Below are positions 54,251-63,844 of a DNA stretch of 64,000 bases, piece after piece. The position numbers and the translations under genes were made by a program. Below the pieces are notes generated by a model. It saw only the letters and a list, made by a program, of their open reading frames with translations, was not told where the DNA came from and ran no database searches. Positions within the stretch are counted from its first letter, which is position 1. Every line of letters starts with the position of its first letter. The stretch is from assembly GCF_007748035.1 (NCBI RefSeq), contig NZ_CP036278.1, forward strand, positions 3,596,001 to 3,660,000, written 5' to 3'. Source of the stretch: Aeoliella mucimassa (lineage in GTDB: Bacteria > Planctomycetota > Planctomycetia > Pirellulales > Lacipirellulaceae).

Positions 54251-55439
54251 CTTCACAGGCATCACCATTGCCCTGGTAACGCTTGCCGCGCTCGTGGGGT
54301 GCTGGCTGGCGGCTTGGCAACTAGGTGTGCTACTCGCTTCGGGCGTGATGATTGCCATCGTCATCTGGCAGGCGTGCGATCCCTTTGCCGAAGCCGCGCA
54401 GTGGATCGGCACCGCGCTCCGCATCCCGGGCTCGGTTCGAGGGGCAACGCTCGACGCGATTGCCAGCAGCATGCCCGAGTTGTTTAGCGGCATCTTCTTC
54501 GTCGTGGTCGCAGTGTCGTCGGTCGACGCTGGCGAGGCAGCCGCGGTGGGGGCCGAAGGCTATGGCTCGACCATTGCCACCTGTGCGGGTAGCGCAGTCT
54601 ACAACATGATTCTCATCCCAGCAGCGGTAGGACTGGTGGTTTCGTTCCGGCGCAAGTCGCAACCGTACGTCGAGGTCGGCAACGAAGTGCTCGCTCGCGA
54701 CGGCATTTGGTTTCTCGTTTGCGAAATGCTGCTCATTTTGTTCTTGTACGAACCGCAAATGAGCTGGTGGCACGCTTTGATCTTCCTCGGCTTGTACTTG
54801 GTGTACGTCGCCCAGTTGGCCCGCGACACCTGGAGGCATCGGCAAAACCTCGATGCTGCAGAGCTGGCGGAAGAACTGGCCGAAGAGCAGGAAGAAACGC
54901 CTCAGTTGGCTAGCTGCTTGTTTGGTGCGGTGCAACTACGGATGAATCACGTTACCGCCTGGGCGATTGTCGCAGTGGCTACCATGGTTGCGGCCATCGC
55001 TTGCTATTTTCTCGTCGACCTCACCAGGGCCACGGCCGAGCACCTGCAGGTGCCTACCTTCTTTGTCGCGGTCATCCTGGCGGCCGCCGTGTCGAGCGTG
55101 CCCGATACGTTTCTCTCGATCGGCGCAGCGATGCGGGGCGACGACTCAGGCGCGATCTCCAACGCGTTTGGCTCCAACATCTTCGACATCTGCGTCTGCC
55201 TGTCGATTCCGCTGCTCGTGAACTCGTACCTGGTTGGCTGGCAACCGGTGCTGCTCTCGCCCGATGGCGAACCAATACCCGGCCTGGTCGGCCTGCGACT
55301 GCTGTTATGGGTGCTTACCGCGGTCACCCTGCTGGTGCTGTGGTATCGCAGGCAACTGGGACGAGGAAAAGCACTACTGCTACTGCTGCTCTACCTAATC
55401 TTCGTCGGCTACGCAGTGGTCGGCTCGCTCTGGCACTAA
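54222..55439 (+). CDS. CaCA-family cation exchanger
   Basis: A 405-aa membrane antiporter of the Ca2+:cation family with two inverted repeats. Alpha1: GSVRGATLDAIASSMPELFS; alpha2: AAAVSSVPDTFLSIGAAMRG then GAISNAFGSNIFDICVCLSI. These carry the PE and PD motifs of ion-binding sites. Overlap with the preceding channel gene suggests co-translation and co-regulation. Transported ions (Ca2+/Na+/H+/K+) are not determined. Confidence 0.9.
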   Translation: MQSPAKPQLDFTGITIALVTLAALVGCWLAAWQLGVLLASGVMIAIVIWQACDPFAEAAQWIGTALRIPGSVRGATLDAIASSMPELFSGIFFVVVAVSSVDAGEAAAVGAEGYGSTIATCAGSAVYNMILIPAAVGLVVSFRRKSQPYVEVGNEVLARDGIWFLVCEMLLILFLYEPQMSWWHALIFLGLYLVYVAQLARDTWRHRQNLDAAELAEELAEEQEETPQLASCLFGAVQLRMNHVTAWAIVAVATMVAAIACYFLVDLTRATAEHLQVPTFFVAVILAAAVSSVPDTFLSIGAAMRGDDSGAISNAFGSNIFDICVCLSIPLLVNSYLVGWQPVLLSPDGEPIPGLVGLRLLLWVLTAVTLLVLWYRRQLGRGKALLLLLLYLIFVGYAVVGSLWH

Positions 55440-55459
55440 GAGCTTCGGACTCTTGAACG

Positions 55460-56767
55460 CTATGGTTCGGGAATTTCGCGGCCGTGGGGATCTTCGGCCC
55501 CCTCGGGTAATCGTTCGGCGAGTTGCTCGCGGATTTCGTCGTCGATAAAGTGCTCCATCCGGTGGGCTGGTTCATGCACATGATCGAGCGGCAAGTTCAG
55601 CTCTTCCACGAGATAGGTTTCCCACAAGCGATGCGTCCGCACCATGGTGGCCGCCTGCCCGCGTCCCAATTCGGTCAAAGCGATTCCCTCGGGACCATCG
55701 GTCATCTCTCCACCAGATAGCAGCGATTGAAGGGCGCGACGGGCGACCAGTCCTCCGCCGACCGCTTCCACGGCGCTTTCCCGTTTCAAGTGCCGAGTGT
55801 TGTCGAGTTCCTCCACGCGATAGACCATGGCCAGCAGGTCTTCGCGGACGATGCGACTGGCGGTTTGATAATGGAACCACGCCCGCGACAGCACACCATT
55901 GGTCGGCGAGAACACCATGGCCATCGCGTAGAACAGCCCCGCGTACACGGCCATCGTTCCCGGCGGCGACACATCGAAGTAGACCGCGGTCACCGATCCG
56001 CAAACCGCGACCGCGGCGCCGAGCAGGCACGAGAGCCACACCATATGGCTCAGTCGTTCGACGCATAGCTGGGCGGTCGCTGGGGGAATAATGAGCATCG
56101 CAATCACAAGAATCGATCCCACCACCTGGAACGAAGCGACCGCGGTCAGAGCGACCAGCGTCATCAGCGTGTAGTGCACCACGGGAGCCGAGATGCCCAT
56201 CGCGGTCGCCAGCGACGCGTCGAATGTGGTCAGTTTGAGTTCTTTCCACAAGAGACCAATCACGCCGACACTCACCACCAGCACCGGCACCGCAATCAGC
56301 AACTGCCGCGGCAACTGCAGGCCGCCGATTTCGATGGTCTCCAGCACCTTGAGCAACGATCCCTCGTACACACACGCGGCATCCAGATGAACGTGCGAAG
56401 CGAATAGCTTGAGAAACACGACCCCGAGGGCGAAGAGAGAGGTAAACACCACCCCCATCGCCGCATCAGTAGTCAAACGCCCGTAGTTGTGCAGCGTTTG
56501 CGTAAGGTAGGTGGTCGCCATGCCGGCCACGACCGCACCGATAAACATCGGCCCAATCCCCAGGCTACCGGAGAAGAGGAAAGCAATCACGAGCCCCGGC
56601 AACACCGCGTGCGACAAGGCGTCGCCCATCATGCTCATGCGGCGGAGCACCAAAAACGAACCGACCAGCGCGCACGAGACGTTCACTACCACGGCAACCG
56701 TCATCAAGCGGAGCACCATCGGAAACGTGTCGGGCGCGAACGGATTGATCAAGGCGAGAGTTTCCAC
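55460..56767 (-). CDS. Metal ABC permease fused to DtxR/MntR-like domain (second)
   Basis: A 435-aa protein from GTG, two bases after the stop of the previous permease. Residues 1-290 are an eight-to-nine-helix ABC-3 permease (FLVLRRMSMMGDALSHAVLP; VASFQVVGSILVIAMLIIPP). Residues about 305-420 are a winged-helix plus DtxR dimerisation-like segment (TELGRGQAATMVRTHRLWET; HVHEPAHRMEHFIDDEIREQ). The R-x-H-R-L-x-E and ME-H motifs echo MntR metal ligands, although one acidic ligand is replaced. It could sense metal and gate uptake. The acceptor DNA-binding ability is unproved. Confidence 0.88.
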   Translation of the reverse strand: METLALINPFAPDTFPMVLRLMTVAVVVNVSCALVGSFLVLRRMSMMGDALSHAVLPGLVIAFLFSGSLGIGPMFIGAVVAGMATTYLTQTLHNYGRLTTDAAMGVVFTSLFALGVVFLKLFASHVHLDAACVYEGSLLKVLETIEIGGLQLPRQLLIAVPVLVVSVGVIGLLWKELKLTTFDASLATAMGISAPVVHYTLMTLVALTAVASFQVVGSILVIAMLIIPPATAQLCVERLSHMVWLSCLLGAAVAVCGSVTAVYFDVSPPGTMAVYAGLFYAMAMVFSPTNGVLSRAWFHYQTASRIVREDLLAMVYRVEELDNTRHLKRESAVEAVGGGLVARRALQSLLSGGEMTDGPEGIALTELGRGQAATMVRTHRLWETYLVEELNLPLDHVHEPAHRMEHFIDDEIREQLAERLPEGAEDPHGREIPEP

Positions 56768-56769
56768 GG

Positions 56770-58116
56770 TTATTGGTTCCCCCCTCGCGAACGCAGCACA
56801 TGCGGCGAACGCGGCACCTCGCCTGGCAAATCGGAAGGCAAACGTCCCTCAGCACGCAGTTTTTGTTCCAGCTCCTCAATCACTTCCGGCGGCAACAGAT
56901 GTTCCATGTCGTCGGCGTAATGATCCACCCGCTCCGGCGATCGGTCCCAGTCGCCCACCATGTAGAGTTCCCACAACCGATGCGCCCGCACCAGTTCGGC
57001 GGCCTTGCTGTACCCATCGGGCGTTAAGCGAATACGATCGTTATCGCGCTCGATCAAATCGGCCCGATCGGCATCGCGCACCTTGGCATGCACGGTGTGG
57101 TCGGTCCAGCCGCCGTAGTTGGTGAGCTTGTCGAGTTCAATCCACGGCCGCGCGTCTTCCGGCCGAGGCGAAAGTTCGTACATCGCTCGTAACAGGTGGT
57201 CGCGAGCGATCATGCGTTGCATCCTGCGGCGGCCACGCCAGCGGGCAACGATGCCTTGCTCGGGGGCGGCCAGCATCGAGAATATCAGCAGCGCCGAACC
57301 GGCCAGTACGATCAGCGGGCCGGGAGGAAGATGGACCATGCCGCCGATTTCTAGCCAGTGGATGCCCAGGGCTTTGAACACGCCCGGCGCAGCCAACAGG
57401 CATCCTAGCGCCCCCGCGAGGGCTCCGAACAACGACGCGATGGCCAACATCGGCGTCAAGCGATTGGTCCAGAATCTGGCCGAAGCGGCCGGCGTAATCA
57501 GCATGGCCGCCATGAGAATCACCCCACAGATCGGCAGTCCGATGACGGTCACCACCGCAATGGCCGCCATGATCGCCAGATCCAATGCATAGGTGGGCCA
57601 TCCTTGTGCGGCAGCGAATCCGGTATCGAACGACGACACCTTCAGCTCTTTGTAGAGCGCGATCACGAACACCAGGAGCAGCCCGCCAGTCGCCGCAATG
57701 ATGGTGACGTCGCGCGAACGCAAGCTGGCGATTTCTCCAAACAGGTACGAATCGAGCCCCGCTTTATCTCCCTCGGGAGTCGCCTGGATGATGGTCATCA
57801 GCAGCACGCCGGCCCCGAAAAACGCACTCAGCACGATGCCGAGCGCTGCGTCGGGGGCGGTGCGGGTCCACCGAGCAATGCCCGCAACGCAGGCCACGCC
57901 GAGCAGACCAGTGGCCAAGGCACCTAGTGAAAGCGGAAGCAACTCGCGGGTTTGCCAAATGATGAACACCAATCCGATGCCCGGCAGCGAAGCATGGGCC
58001 AACATGTCGCCCACCAGCGCCCGGCGACGCAACACGGCAAACGTACCGACAAAGCCCGAAGCGGCCCCCAGCAACGAGGCCCCAAGCATCACTTTGTAGA
58101 CAATCGAATCGAACAC
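56770..58116 (-). CDS. Metal ABC permease fused to DtxR/MntR-like domain (first)
   Basis: A 448-aa protein from a GTG start. Residues 1-290 are an ABC-3 family permease (GTFAVLRRRALVGDMLAHAS; TVIGLPICGVILMAAMLITP). The C-terminal ~150 residues are a DtxR-like winged-helix (WIELDKLTNYGGWTDHTVHA, then IRLTPDGYSKAAELVRAHRL) and dimerisation part (VDHYADDMEHLLPPEVIEEL). Metal ligands are partly kept: the R-x-H-R-x-x-E His and the final E-H; D replaces an E. With the paralogous downstream permease it would form a heterodimeric channel. Metal could be Mn, Zn or Fe. Confidence 0.9.
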   Translation of the reverse strand: MFDSIVYKVMLGASLLGAASGFVGTFAVLRRRALVGDMLAHASLPGIGLVFIIWQTRELLPLSLGALATGLLGVACVAGIARWTRTAPDAALGIVLSAFFGAGVLLMTIIQATPEGDKAGLDSYLFGEIASLRSRDVTIIAATGGLLLVFVIALYKELKVSSFDTGFAAAQGWPTYALDLAIMAAIAVVTVIGLPICGVILMAAMLITPAASARFWTNRLTPMLAIASLFGALAGALGCLLAAPGVFKALGIHWLEIGGMVHLPPGPLIVLAGSALLIFSMLAAPEQGIVARWRGRRRMQRMIARDHLLRAMYELSPRPEDARPWIELDKLTNYGGWTDHTVHAKVRDADRADLIERDNDRIRLTPDGYSKAAELVRAHRLWELYMVGDWDRSPERVDHYADDMEHLLPPEVIEELEQKLRAEGRLPSDLPGEVPRSPHVLRSRGGNQ

Positions 58117-58166
58117 GGCAGAAACTAGGGTTGGAGGAACTCGAACACCGTTTGTCAGCTGGCCCT

Positions 58167-58970
58167 TTATTCAGGCGCCTGACGACGGACCGCTTCGGCG
58201 GCTTGATCGAGAATCGTTAGTCGTCCGCCGTAAGTCTTGTGCAGGTTTGCATTCGTGAATGTCGTTTCGATCGGACCGCAAGCCAGCAGTCGCAAGTTGA
58301 GCAACACCACCCAGTCGAAGTACTCGCGGGTGGTCTGCAGATCGTGATGCACCACAAACACGGTTTTGCCGGCCGAACGCAACTTCTGCAACAACCGCAG
58401 AATGGCCGCTTCGGTGGCCGCATCGACGCCGGCAAACGGTTCGTCCATGAAGTACACCTTCGCATCCTGCGCCAGCGCCCGGGCGAGGAACACCCGCTGT
58501 TGCTGCCCGCCTGAAAGTTGGCGGATCTGTCGATCGGCAAAGTCCGACAGTTCCACCTGCTCCAAGCACTCGAGGGCCAGTGCTCGCTCCGCCTTGCCGG
58601 CGCGGCGAAACCAGCCGAGTCGACCGTAGGTGCCCATCAGCACGACGTCGAGCACCGTGACAGGAAAGTCCCAATCAACGGTCTCGCGCTGGGGAACGTA
58701 TCCCACCAGGTGTCGCTGCTCCTGGTACGGCTTGCCATAGATTTCGACCTTGCCACTCGCCAGGTTCACCAATCCCAGCACCGACTTGATGAACGTCGAC
58801 TTGCCCGCCCCATTCGGGCCGACGATGCCCACCAGATTGCCCTCCGGAACCGTGAGATCGATATCCCACAACACCGGCTTGCGTCGATAGGCAACGGTCA
58901 TGTCGTGCACTTCGAGCGCGATCTTGCTGGCAGGCAACGCAGCGATTGCGTCGCGATTCTCACTCACCAT
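58167..58970 (-). CDS. Metal ABC transporter ATP-binding protein
   Basis: A 267-aa ABC ATPase. Walker A is [16 protein letters not shown], the Q-loop region [15 protein letters not shown] matches metal importers of the ZnuC/MntB class, the signature is [17 protein letters not shown], Walker [13 protein letters not shown], and the H-loop VVHHDLQT. The start overlaps the upstream substrate-binding protein gene by 11 bp. A GGGAGAG site precedes the ATG. Confidence 0.95.
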   Translation of the reverse strand: MVSENRDAIAALPASKIALEVHDMTVAYRRKPVLWDIDLTVPEGNLVGIVGPNGAGKSTFIKSVLGLVNLASGKVEIYGKPYQEQRHLVGYVPQRETVDWDFPVTVLDVVLMGTYGRLGWFRRAGKAERALALECLEQVELSDFADRQIRQLSGGQQQRVFLARALAQDAKVYFMDEPFAGVDAATEAAILRLLQKLRSAGKTVFVVHHDLQTTREYFDWVVLLNLRLLACGPIETTFTNANLHKTYGGRLTILDQAAEAVRRQAPE

Positions 58971-59961
58971 GGCGATTATTCTCTCCCGTCAATCCTGCTA
59001 TTATCGATTGAACATTCGCCTGAATCATGCCGATGTACTCGTCCGCGCCGGAGCCTTTAGGGCCCATGGCGTCGGAGTAAAGCTCCTTGCCGACGTGCAC
59101 CTCATGCCCGGCCGAAGCGCACTCTTCGATGAGCTTTTGCACCAACCTGGGCGAGGTACTCGACTCCACGAACACCGCCGGCACTTCGCGGTCCACGAGT
59201 AATCGTCGCACTTCGTCGAGGTGAGCGAAGTCGGCCTGATCGTCGGTACTGATGCCTTTGAGCCCGATGGTCTCGATGTCGTACGCTTTGCTGAAGTAGC
59301 CAAACGCATCGTGGGCGGTCACAAGCACCCGCTTCGAATCGGGAATCGCCAGTAGCTGATCTCGCACCAGTTGATCGACAATACGCAGCTGTCCGACGTA
59401 CTCGTCCGCATTCGCCTGGTAGATCTCCGCCCGCGCGGGATCGAACTCTGCAAGTTTCTCGGCCGCGTAGGCGACGCAATCCGCCCACAAACTCACGTCG
59501 TGCCAGACGTGGGGGTCGTGCATCCCTTCGAACTCCGGCGGCGAAAGCAAACGCGGGTCGTGAGTGCTGACCAGGCGGTCGGTCACCGCGATCACCGGTT
59601 TGCGTTCGGAGAGTTGTTTGAGCGTTTCGACGATCCGCCCTTCCAGGTGCAGCCCGCTGTAGAAGACGATGTCGGCCTGCTCAAGCTTCAACACGTGCGA
59701 CGGCCGTGGGCGGAACAGGTGAGGGTCGACCCCCGGGCCCATCAGCTCCGAGACCTCAGCCGCTGGACCGGCGATATGACGCACCGCGTCGGCCACCTGG
59801 CTGGTTGTGCATAGCACCCTGAGGGGACGTTCGCCGGTGAAGGTCGGTGGCTGGCTCGCCGCTTGGCTCGCGGGGCCGTCGCAACCCGACGCAGCCAGCA
59901 CGATCACGGCCAGCATGGCCATGAACAGCGGCAGAGCATATTTGGACGGGTCAAAACCCAT
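58960..59961 (-). CDS. Metal ABC substrate-binding lipoprotein (ZnuA/TroA-type)
   Basis: A 333-aa cluster A-I binding protein. The start [20 protein letters not shown] gives a lipoprotein signal (VLAASGC), so it is anchored outside the cytoplasmic membrane. Metal-ligand pieces include [52 protein letters not shown] and [20 protein letters not shown]. It heads the minus-strand operon of binding protein, ATPase and two permeases. A perfect palindrome lies 36 bp upstream of the ATG. Confidence 0.94.
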   Translation of the reverse strand: MGFDPSKYALPLFMAMLAVIVLAASGCDGPASQAASQPPTFTGERPLRVLCTTSQVADAVRHIAGPAAEVSELMGPGVDPHLFRPRPSHVLKLEQADIVFYSGLHLEGRIVETLKQLSERKPVIAVTDRLVSTHDPRLLSPPEFEGMHDPHVWHDVSLWADCVAYAAEKLAEFDPARAEIYQANADEYVGQLRIVDQLVRDQLLAIPDSKRVLVTAHDAFGYFSKAYDIETIGLKGISTDDQADFAHLDEVRRLLVDREVPAVFVESSTSPRLVQKLIEECASAGHEVHVGKELYSDAMGPKGSGADEYIGMIQANVQSIIAGLTGENNRHGE

Positions 59962-59997
59962 GGGCCTAACTTGTTTAATCGCTTGCGCTTGGCGAGT

Positions 59998-60013
59998 TTT
60001 TGATATATCAAAA
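59998..60013. promoter_or_regulatory. Perfect palindrome TTTTGATATATCAAAA, candidate metal-repressor operator
   Basis: A 16-bp perfect inverted repeat, 36 bp upstream of the binding-protein start in the shared upstream region of the metal ABC operon and the GNAT gene. A+T-rich dyads of this type are bound by Fur, Zur or MntR-like repressors; which one (perhaps the fused permeases themselves) is unknown. Confidence 0.5.
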
Positions 60014-60299
60014 TCTATACGCGGGTCGCCATTCAAGTCAACGGAGAACTTCCCAAGCAACGGATTGCCACAAGGCTCGCGGCCAACCGCATGCCGGCAT
60101 CCGATGCACACTCGTTAAAACCTCACAAATCCCGCGGTTTGAGCTGATTTCCGTGCCAGCGAAAAGTTTGACCTTGGTCCCGCTCAACGCTAAATTGCAG
60201 AGGCCACAGCGTACGAGTGCGTCGGCAACGAGAGCGAAGGACAGGTTCGCGTACCTCTCCACCCCAGTTGCGCGGCACGCCGTGCAGGAGTTAGGTCGC

Positions 60300-60932
60300 A
60301 TGTTGCCTTCGCTGCTTTCTCCCCTCGGATCCCTGTGGCCGTTTTCCTTTGGAACGGCCTGGCGAACATCGAATATGAGCGTTACCTATATCAAGCGGCA
60401 CCGCATGGAAGTCGATCTGCGTCGACGCCCGCCCCTCGCACCGCGACTGCCCAAAGACTACCGCTTGGTCCCCTGGTGCCCTGCCCTGTTGGAAGACCAC
60501 GCCGAGGCAAAGTATCTGAGTTTCCACTGCGAAATGGATGCTGAGCTGTTTCCCTGTTTGGGGAATCCCGAGGGATGCCGGAAGCTGATGCAAGACATTA
60601 GCGCGGGCCGCGGATTCATTGCCGAGGCGACTTGGCTAATCGCCAGTTACGATCAACGTGGTGGCTGGGAGCCTTGCGCAACGATTCAAGGATCGCGGTA
60701 CGATGCCACATATGGGGCAATTCAGAACGTCGGCGTCGTGCCCCAACATCGCCATCGCGGCCTGGGTGCCGCGCTCGTGAGCGCCGCACTGCTGGGCTTT
60801 CAGCAAGTTGGCCTGCCGCAGGTGTATCTGGAAGTCACTTCGCAGAACGTCGGCGCGGCTCGCTTATACCAGCGACTCGGATTTAAGCGGACGAAGACCA
60901 TCTACAAGACCGTGGAAATGGCCCTCAGCTAG
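60300..60932 (+). CDS. GNAT-family N-acetyltransferase
   Basis: A 210-aa acetyl-CoA-dependent acetyltransferase. The acetyl-CoA loop is VGVVPQHRHRGLGAALVSAA and the C-terminal strand-helix QVYLEVTSQNVGAARLYQRL then GFKRTKTIYKTVEM is classical RimI/GNAT. The start at 60300 is chosen because AGGAG lies about 10 nt upstream; MSVTYIKRHR (60375) would also leave a complete domain. Substrate unknown. Its 3' end is 170 bp before the M16 pair. Confidence 0.87.
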   Translation: MLPSLLSPLGSLWPFSFGTAWRTSNMSVTYIKRHRMEVDLRRRPPLAPRLPKDYRLVPWCPALLEDHAEAKYLSFHCEMDAELFPCLGNPEGCRKLMQDISAGRGFIAEATWLIASYDQRGGWEPCATIQGSRYDATYGAIQNVGVVPQHRHRGLGAALVSAALLGFQQVGLPQVYLEVTSQNVGAARLYQRLGFKRTKTIYKTVEMALS

Positions 60933-61101
60933 CAACGCCCTCGCCTGGGTGGCACTTGCCCTCTGCCCGGCGATGGACCACATTAGTGCGTGCCGCACAG
61001 GCGTGCTTGCAACTCTGGCGGTGACATCTCCGAGCAACTCTCACAAGAGCCGCGATAGCCATCGGAACAGGCTGCCGCAACTTGGCGATTGTGTTCCTCC
61101 T

Positions 61102-62367
61102 ATGTCTCCCAACCTTGGTTTGCCGGTGCCTGCCGAATACATCTATCAACTCGATAACGGTCTTGTACTCATTGGCGAACCGAAGCCATCGTTTCAATCA
61201 GCAGCCTTTTCGCTGCTTCTGCCCGCGGGCTGTCGTCACGACGATCGCCAGCAAGCAGGCTTGGCCAGCCTGACCTGCGAGATGATGCTACGCGGCGCAG
61301 GCGACCGCGACAGCCGCGCGTTGATTAACGATCTTGAGAACCTCGGTGTCGAACGCCACGAGTCGGTGGGAGTGTCGCAGGCCAGCTTCAGCGCTGCAAC
61401 CACCAGCGAAAGCCTGCTGGCGGCCCTGGGAATCTACGCCGACGTGGTTCGCCGACCTCATATGCCTGCCGACCAACTGGAAGCAGGTCGAGCGGTTTGC
61501 ATCCAAGAAATCCGTAGCGTTGAGGACGAGCCCGGCCAGAAACTCATGTCCGAGCTGCGTCGCCGCCATTACGCGGACCCTTGGGGACGCCCCAGCCACG
61601 GCGAGTTAGAATCGCTCAACTCGCTGACGATCGATGACGTGAATCAGTTTTACGCAAAGCAGTATGGCCCTCGCGATGCCATCCTCGGCGTCGCCGGCAA
61701 CTTTGATTGGCAGCAAGTTTCCGACTCGGTCGACGAGCTGTTTGGCGACTGGCAACCACAGCCAGCCGAAACACCAATCACCGAAGTGCCTGGTCCCACA
61801 ACGACTTACTTGCCTTACGAGTCGAATCAATCGCACATCGGACTTGCCTTTCCGTCGATCCCATACCGTCACCCGCAATACTTCGAGGCCTGGTCGGCCG
61901 TCGGCGTGCTGTCGGGCGGCATGAGCTCGCGACTCTTTAGCGAAGTGCGTGAGAAGCGCGGCCTCTGCTATACCGTCTATGCTTCGCTCAACACTCAGCG
62001 TGACCGGGCGGCCGTGTACTGCTACGCAGGCACCACCGCCGAACGCGCGCAGGAAACGCTCGACGTGACCCACGCCGAACTCGTCCGCCTGGGCGAAGGG
62101 GTGCTGGTCGAAGAACTCGACCGTCTGAAGGCTCGCATCAAGAGCAGCTTGATCATGCAGCAGGAGTCGACCTCGTCGCGGGCGGGCTCGCTGGCTCGCG
62201 ACTGGTATCACTTGCAGCGAGTGCGACCGTTGTCGGAAGTCTCGGCCAAGGTCGATGCACTGACTGCCGAGAGCATCAACGCGTTCCTCGCCGAGAACCC
62301 TCCCCTTACGTTTACCGCCTTGACCTTGGGTCCCCAGCCGTTGGAGCTACCTGATGGAGTTTCGTAG
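61102..62367 (+). CDS. M16-family peptidase, non-catalytic subunit
   Basis: A 421-aa M16B protein of the processing-peptidase family. The position of the HxxEH zinc motif is occupied by LASLTCEMMLRGAGDR, so it is catalytically inert. It instead keeps the R...Y pair of the second domain (REKRGLCYTVYASLNT), which binds substrate in partnership with an active subunit. This is the layout of heterodimeric M16B peptidases such as PqqF/G-type and mitochondrial MPP. Start at MSPNLGLPVP; the next gene overlaps by 14 bp. It has no signal peptide. Confidence 0.9.
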   Translation: MSPNLGLPVPAEYIYQLDNGLVLIGEPKPSFQSAAFSLLLPAGCRHDDRQQAGLASLTCEMMLRGAGDRDSRALINDLENLGVERHESVGVSQASFSAATTSESLLAALGIYADVVRRPHMPADQLEAGRAVCIQEIRSVEDEPGQKLMSELRRRHYADPWGRPSHGELESLNSLTIDDVNQFYAKQYGPRDAILGVAGNFDWQQVSDSVDELFGDWQPQPAETPITEVPGPTTTYLPYESNQSHIGLAFPSIPYRHPQYFEAWSAVGVLSGGMSSRLFSEVREKRGLCYTVYASLNTQRDRAAVYCYAGTTAERAQETLDVTHAELVRLGEGVLVEELDRLKARIKSSLIMQQESTSSRAGSLARDWYHLQRVRPLSEVSAKVDALTAESINAFLAENPPLTFTALTLGPQPLELPDGVS

Positions 62368-63589
62368 TCACCGACTTGAGAATGGCCTGGAGATCGTGGC
62401 CGAGTGCAATCCCGAAGCCCTCTCGATGGGGCTGGGGTTCTTTGTGCGCACAGGATCGCGCGACGAAACCAGCGAGCTGGCTGGCATCAGCCACTTTCTC
62501 GAGCACATGGTCTTCAAAGGCACTCCGCGACGCAGTGCCGACGATGTGAATCGCGAGTTCGACGAAATCGGCGCCCACTACAACGCGTTCACCAGCGAAG
62601 AGAGCACGGTTTATTACGCCTCGGTGCTGCCCGAGTGCCAGTCGGCTGCGCTCGACATTCTGGCCGACATCATGCGGCCAAGTCTTCGCGAGAGCGACTT
62701 CGAGATGGAAAAGAAGGTGATTGTCGAGGAGATTCAAATGTATCTCGACCAACCACCCTACGGCATGGACGATCGCATCAAACAACTCTGCTTCGGTGAT
62801 CATCCGATTGCCAATAGCGTGATCGGTAGCGAGCAAAGTGTCACCGCACTGACCCCCGAGCAGATGCTGCTTTACCATCGCGATCGCTACTCTGCCGACA
62901 ATCTGTTTATCGCCGCGGCAGGCAAAGTCGACTTCGACGCACTGGTTGCACAGGTCGAAGAGCTTTGCGGTGCCTGGGAATCAAGCGGCGCCGAGCGAGT
63001 GGTGCCGCCCGCGCGGTTGCACCCGCTTAGCGAGTGCAAAGTGAACTCCACCTGCACGCAAGAGTACGTACTACAACTGAGAAACGGTCCCGCGGCAGGT
63101 GACCACGATCGCTTTGCTGCCAAGTTGCTGACAACCGTCATCGGAGATGATTCCGGCAGTCGCATGTACTGGGATCTGGTCGATCCCGGCCTGGTCGAGA
63201 GCGCTAGCCTGGGACATTACGAGTACCAGGGCGTTGGCATGTTCTACACTTGGTTGGCCTGCGAACCCGAAGACACGGCCGACAACCTGGCGCGTCTGCA
63301 AGCGATTTACGAGAAGGTTGAACGCGAAGGGCTGGAAGCAGAAGAACTGCAGCAAGCCAAGAACAAGGTGAAGGCTCGGGTGGTACTGGGCAACGAACGC
63401 CCTCGCAGCCGACTGTTCAGCGTCGGCGGCAACTGGCTGCAACGACGCGAGTATCGCTCGATCACCGACGATCTCCAAGCGGTCGATGCGGTCACGCTCG
63501 ACGACCTGCTAGCCGTACTGGCCAAGTATCCGCTGTCGCAACATTCCACGGCCGCGGTGGGACCATTGAGTTCAATTGCTGGACTCTAA
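62354..63589 (+). CDS. M16-family peptidase, catalytic zinc subunit
   Basis: A 411-aa M16B zinc peptidase with the inverted zinc motif HFLEH (AGISHFLEHMVFKGTPRRSA) and the downstream Glu in AFTSEESTVYYASVLPE. It lacks the R/Y pair found in the partner (second-domain sequence here is LGHYEYQGVGMFYTWLACE). It begins 14 bp before the stop of the inert subunit gene, so the two probably form a stoichiometric heterodimer. Both appear cytoplasmic. Natural substrate unknown. Confidence 0.93.
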   Translation: MEFRSHRLENGLEIVAECNPEALSMGLGFFVRTGSRDETSELAGISHFLEHMVFKGTPRRSADDVNREFDEIGAHYNAFTSEESTVYYASVLPECQSAALDILADIMRPSLRESDFEMEKKVIVEEIQMYLDQPPYGMDDRIKQLCFGDHPIANSVIGSEQSVTALTPEQMLLYHRDRYSADNLFIAAAGKVDFDALVAQVEELCGAWESSGAERVVPPARLHPLSECKVNSTCTQEYVLQLRNGPAAGDHDRFAAKLLTTVIGDDSGSRMYWDLVDPGLVESASLGHYEYQGVGMFYTWLACEPEDTADNLARLQAIYEKVEREGLEAEELQQAKNKVKARVVLGNERPRSRLFSVGGNWLQRREYRSITDDLQAVDAVTLDDLLAVLAKYPLSQHSTAAVGPLSSIAGL

Positions 63590-63844
63590 GCGATCCGCTG
63601 CAAGAATCCAGTCGCTCCATTACAGCTGTCGGTTGCGTGCGCGGTCGTGCACTCAGGTACGCATTTGCACTCGGTGAGCTGTTTGTCGAGTCCGAAACTC
63701 GGACACCCGCTATTCCACGAATCGGCACAACAACTGCCGAGTTTCTTACAACCAGGCTCATCTTGCCGGATAGCGAACTTGTGAGCGTTCGCGCCCGCGA
63801 TTAACCTCAACGAATCACCCTTTCCTTCTCCCCGAGTGCTCACG

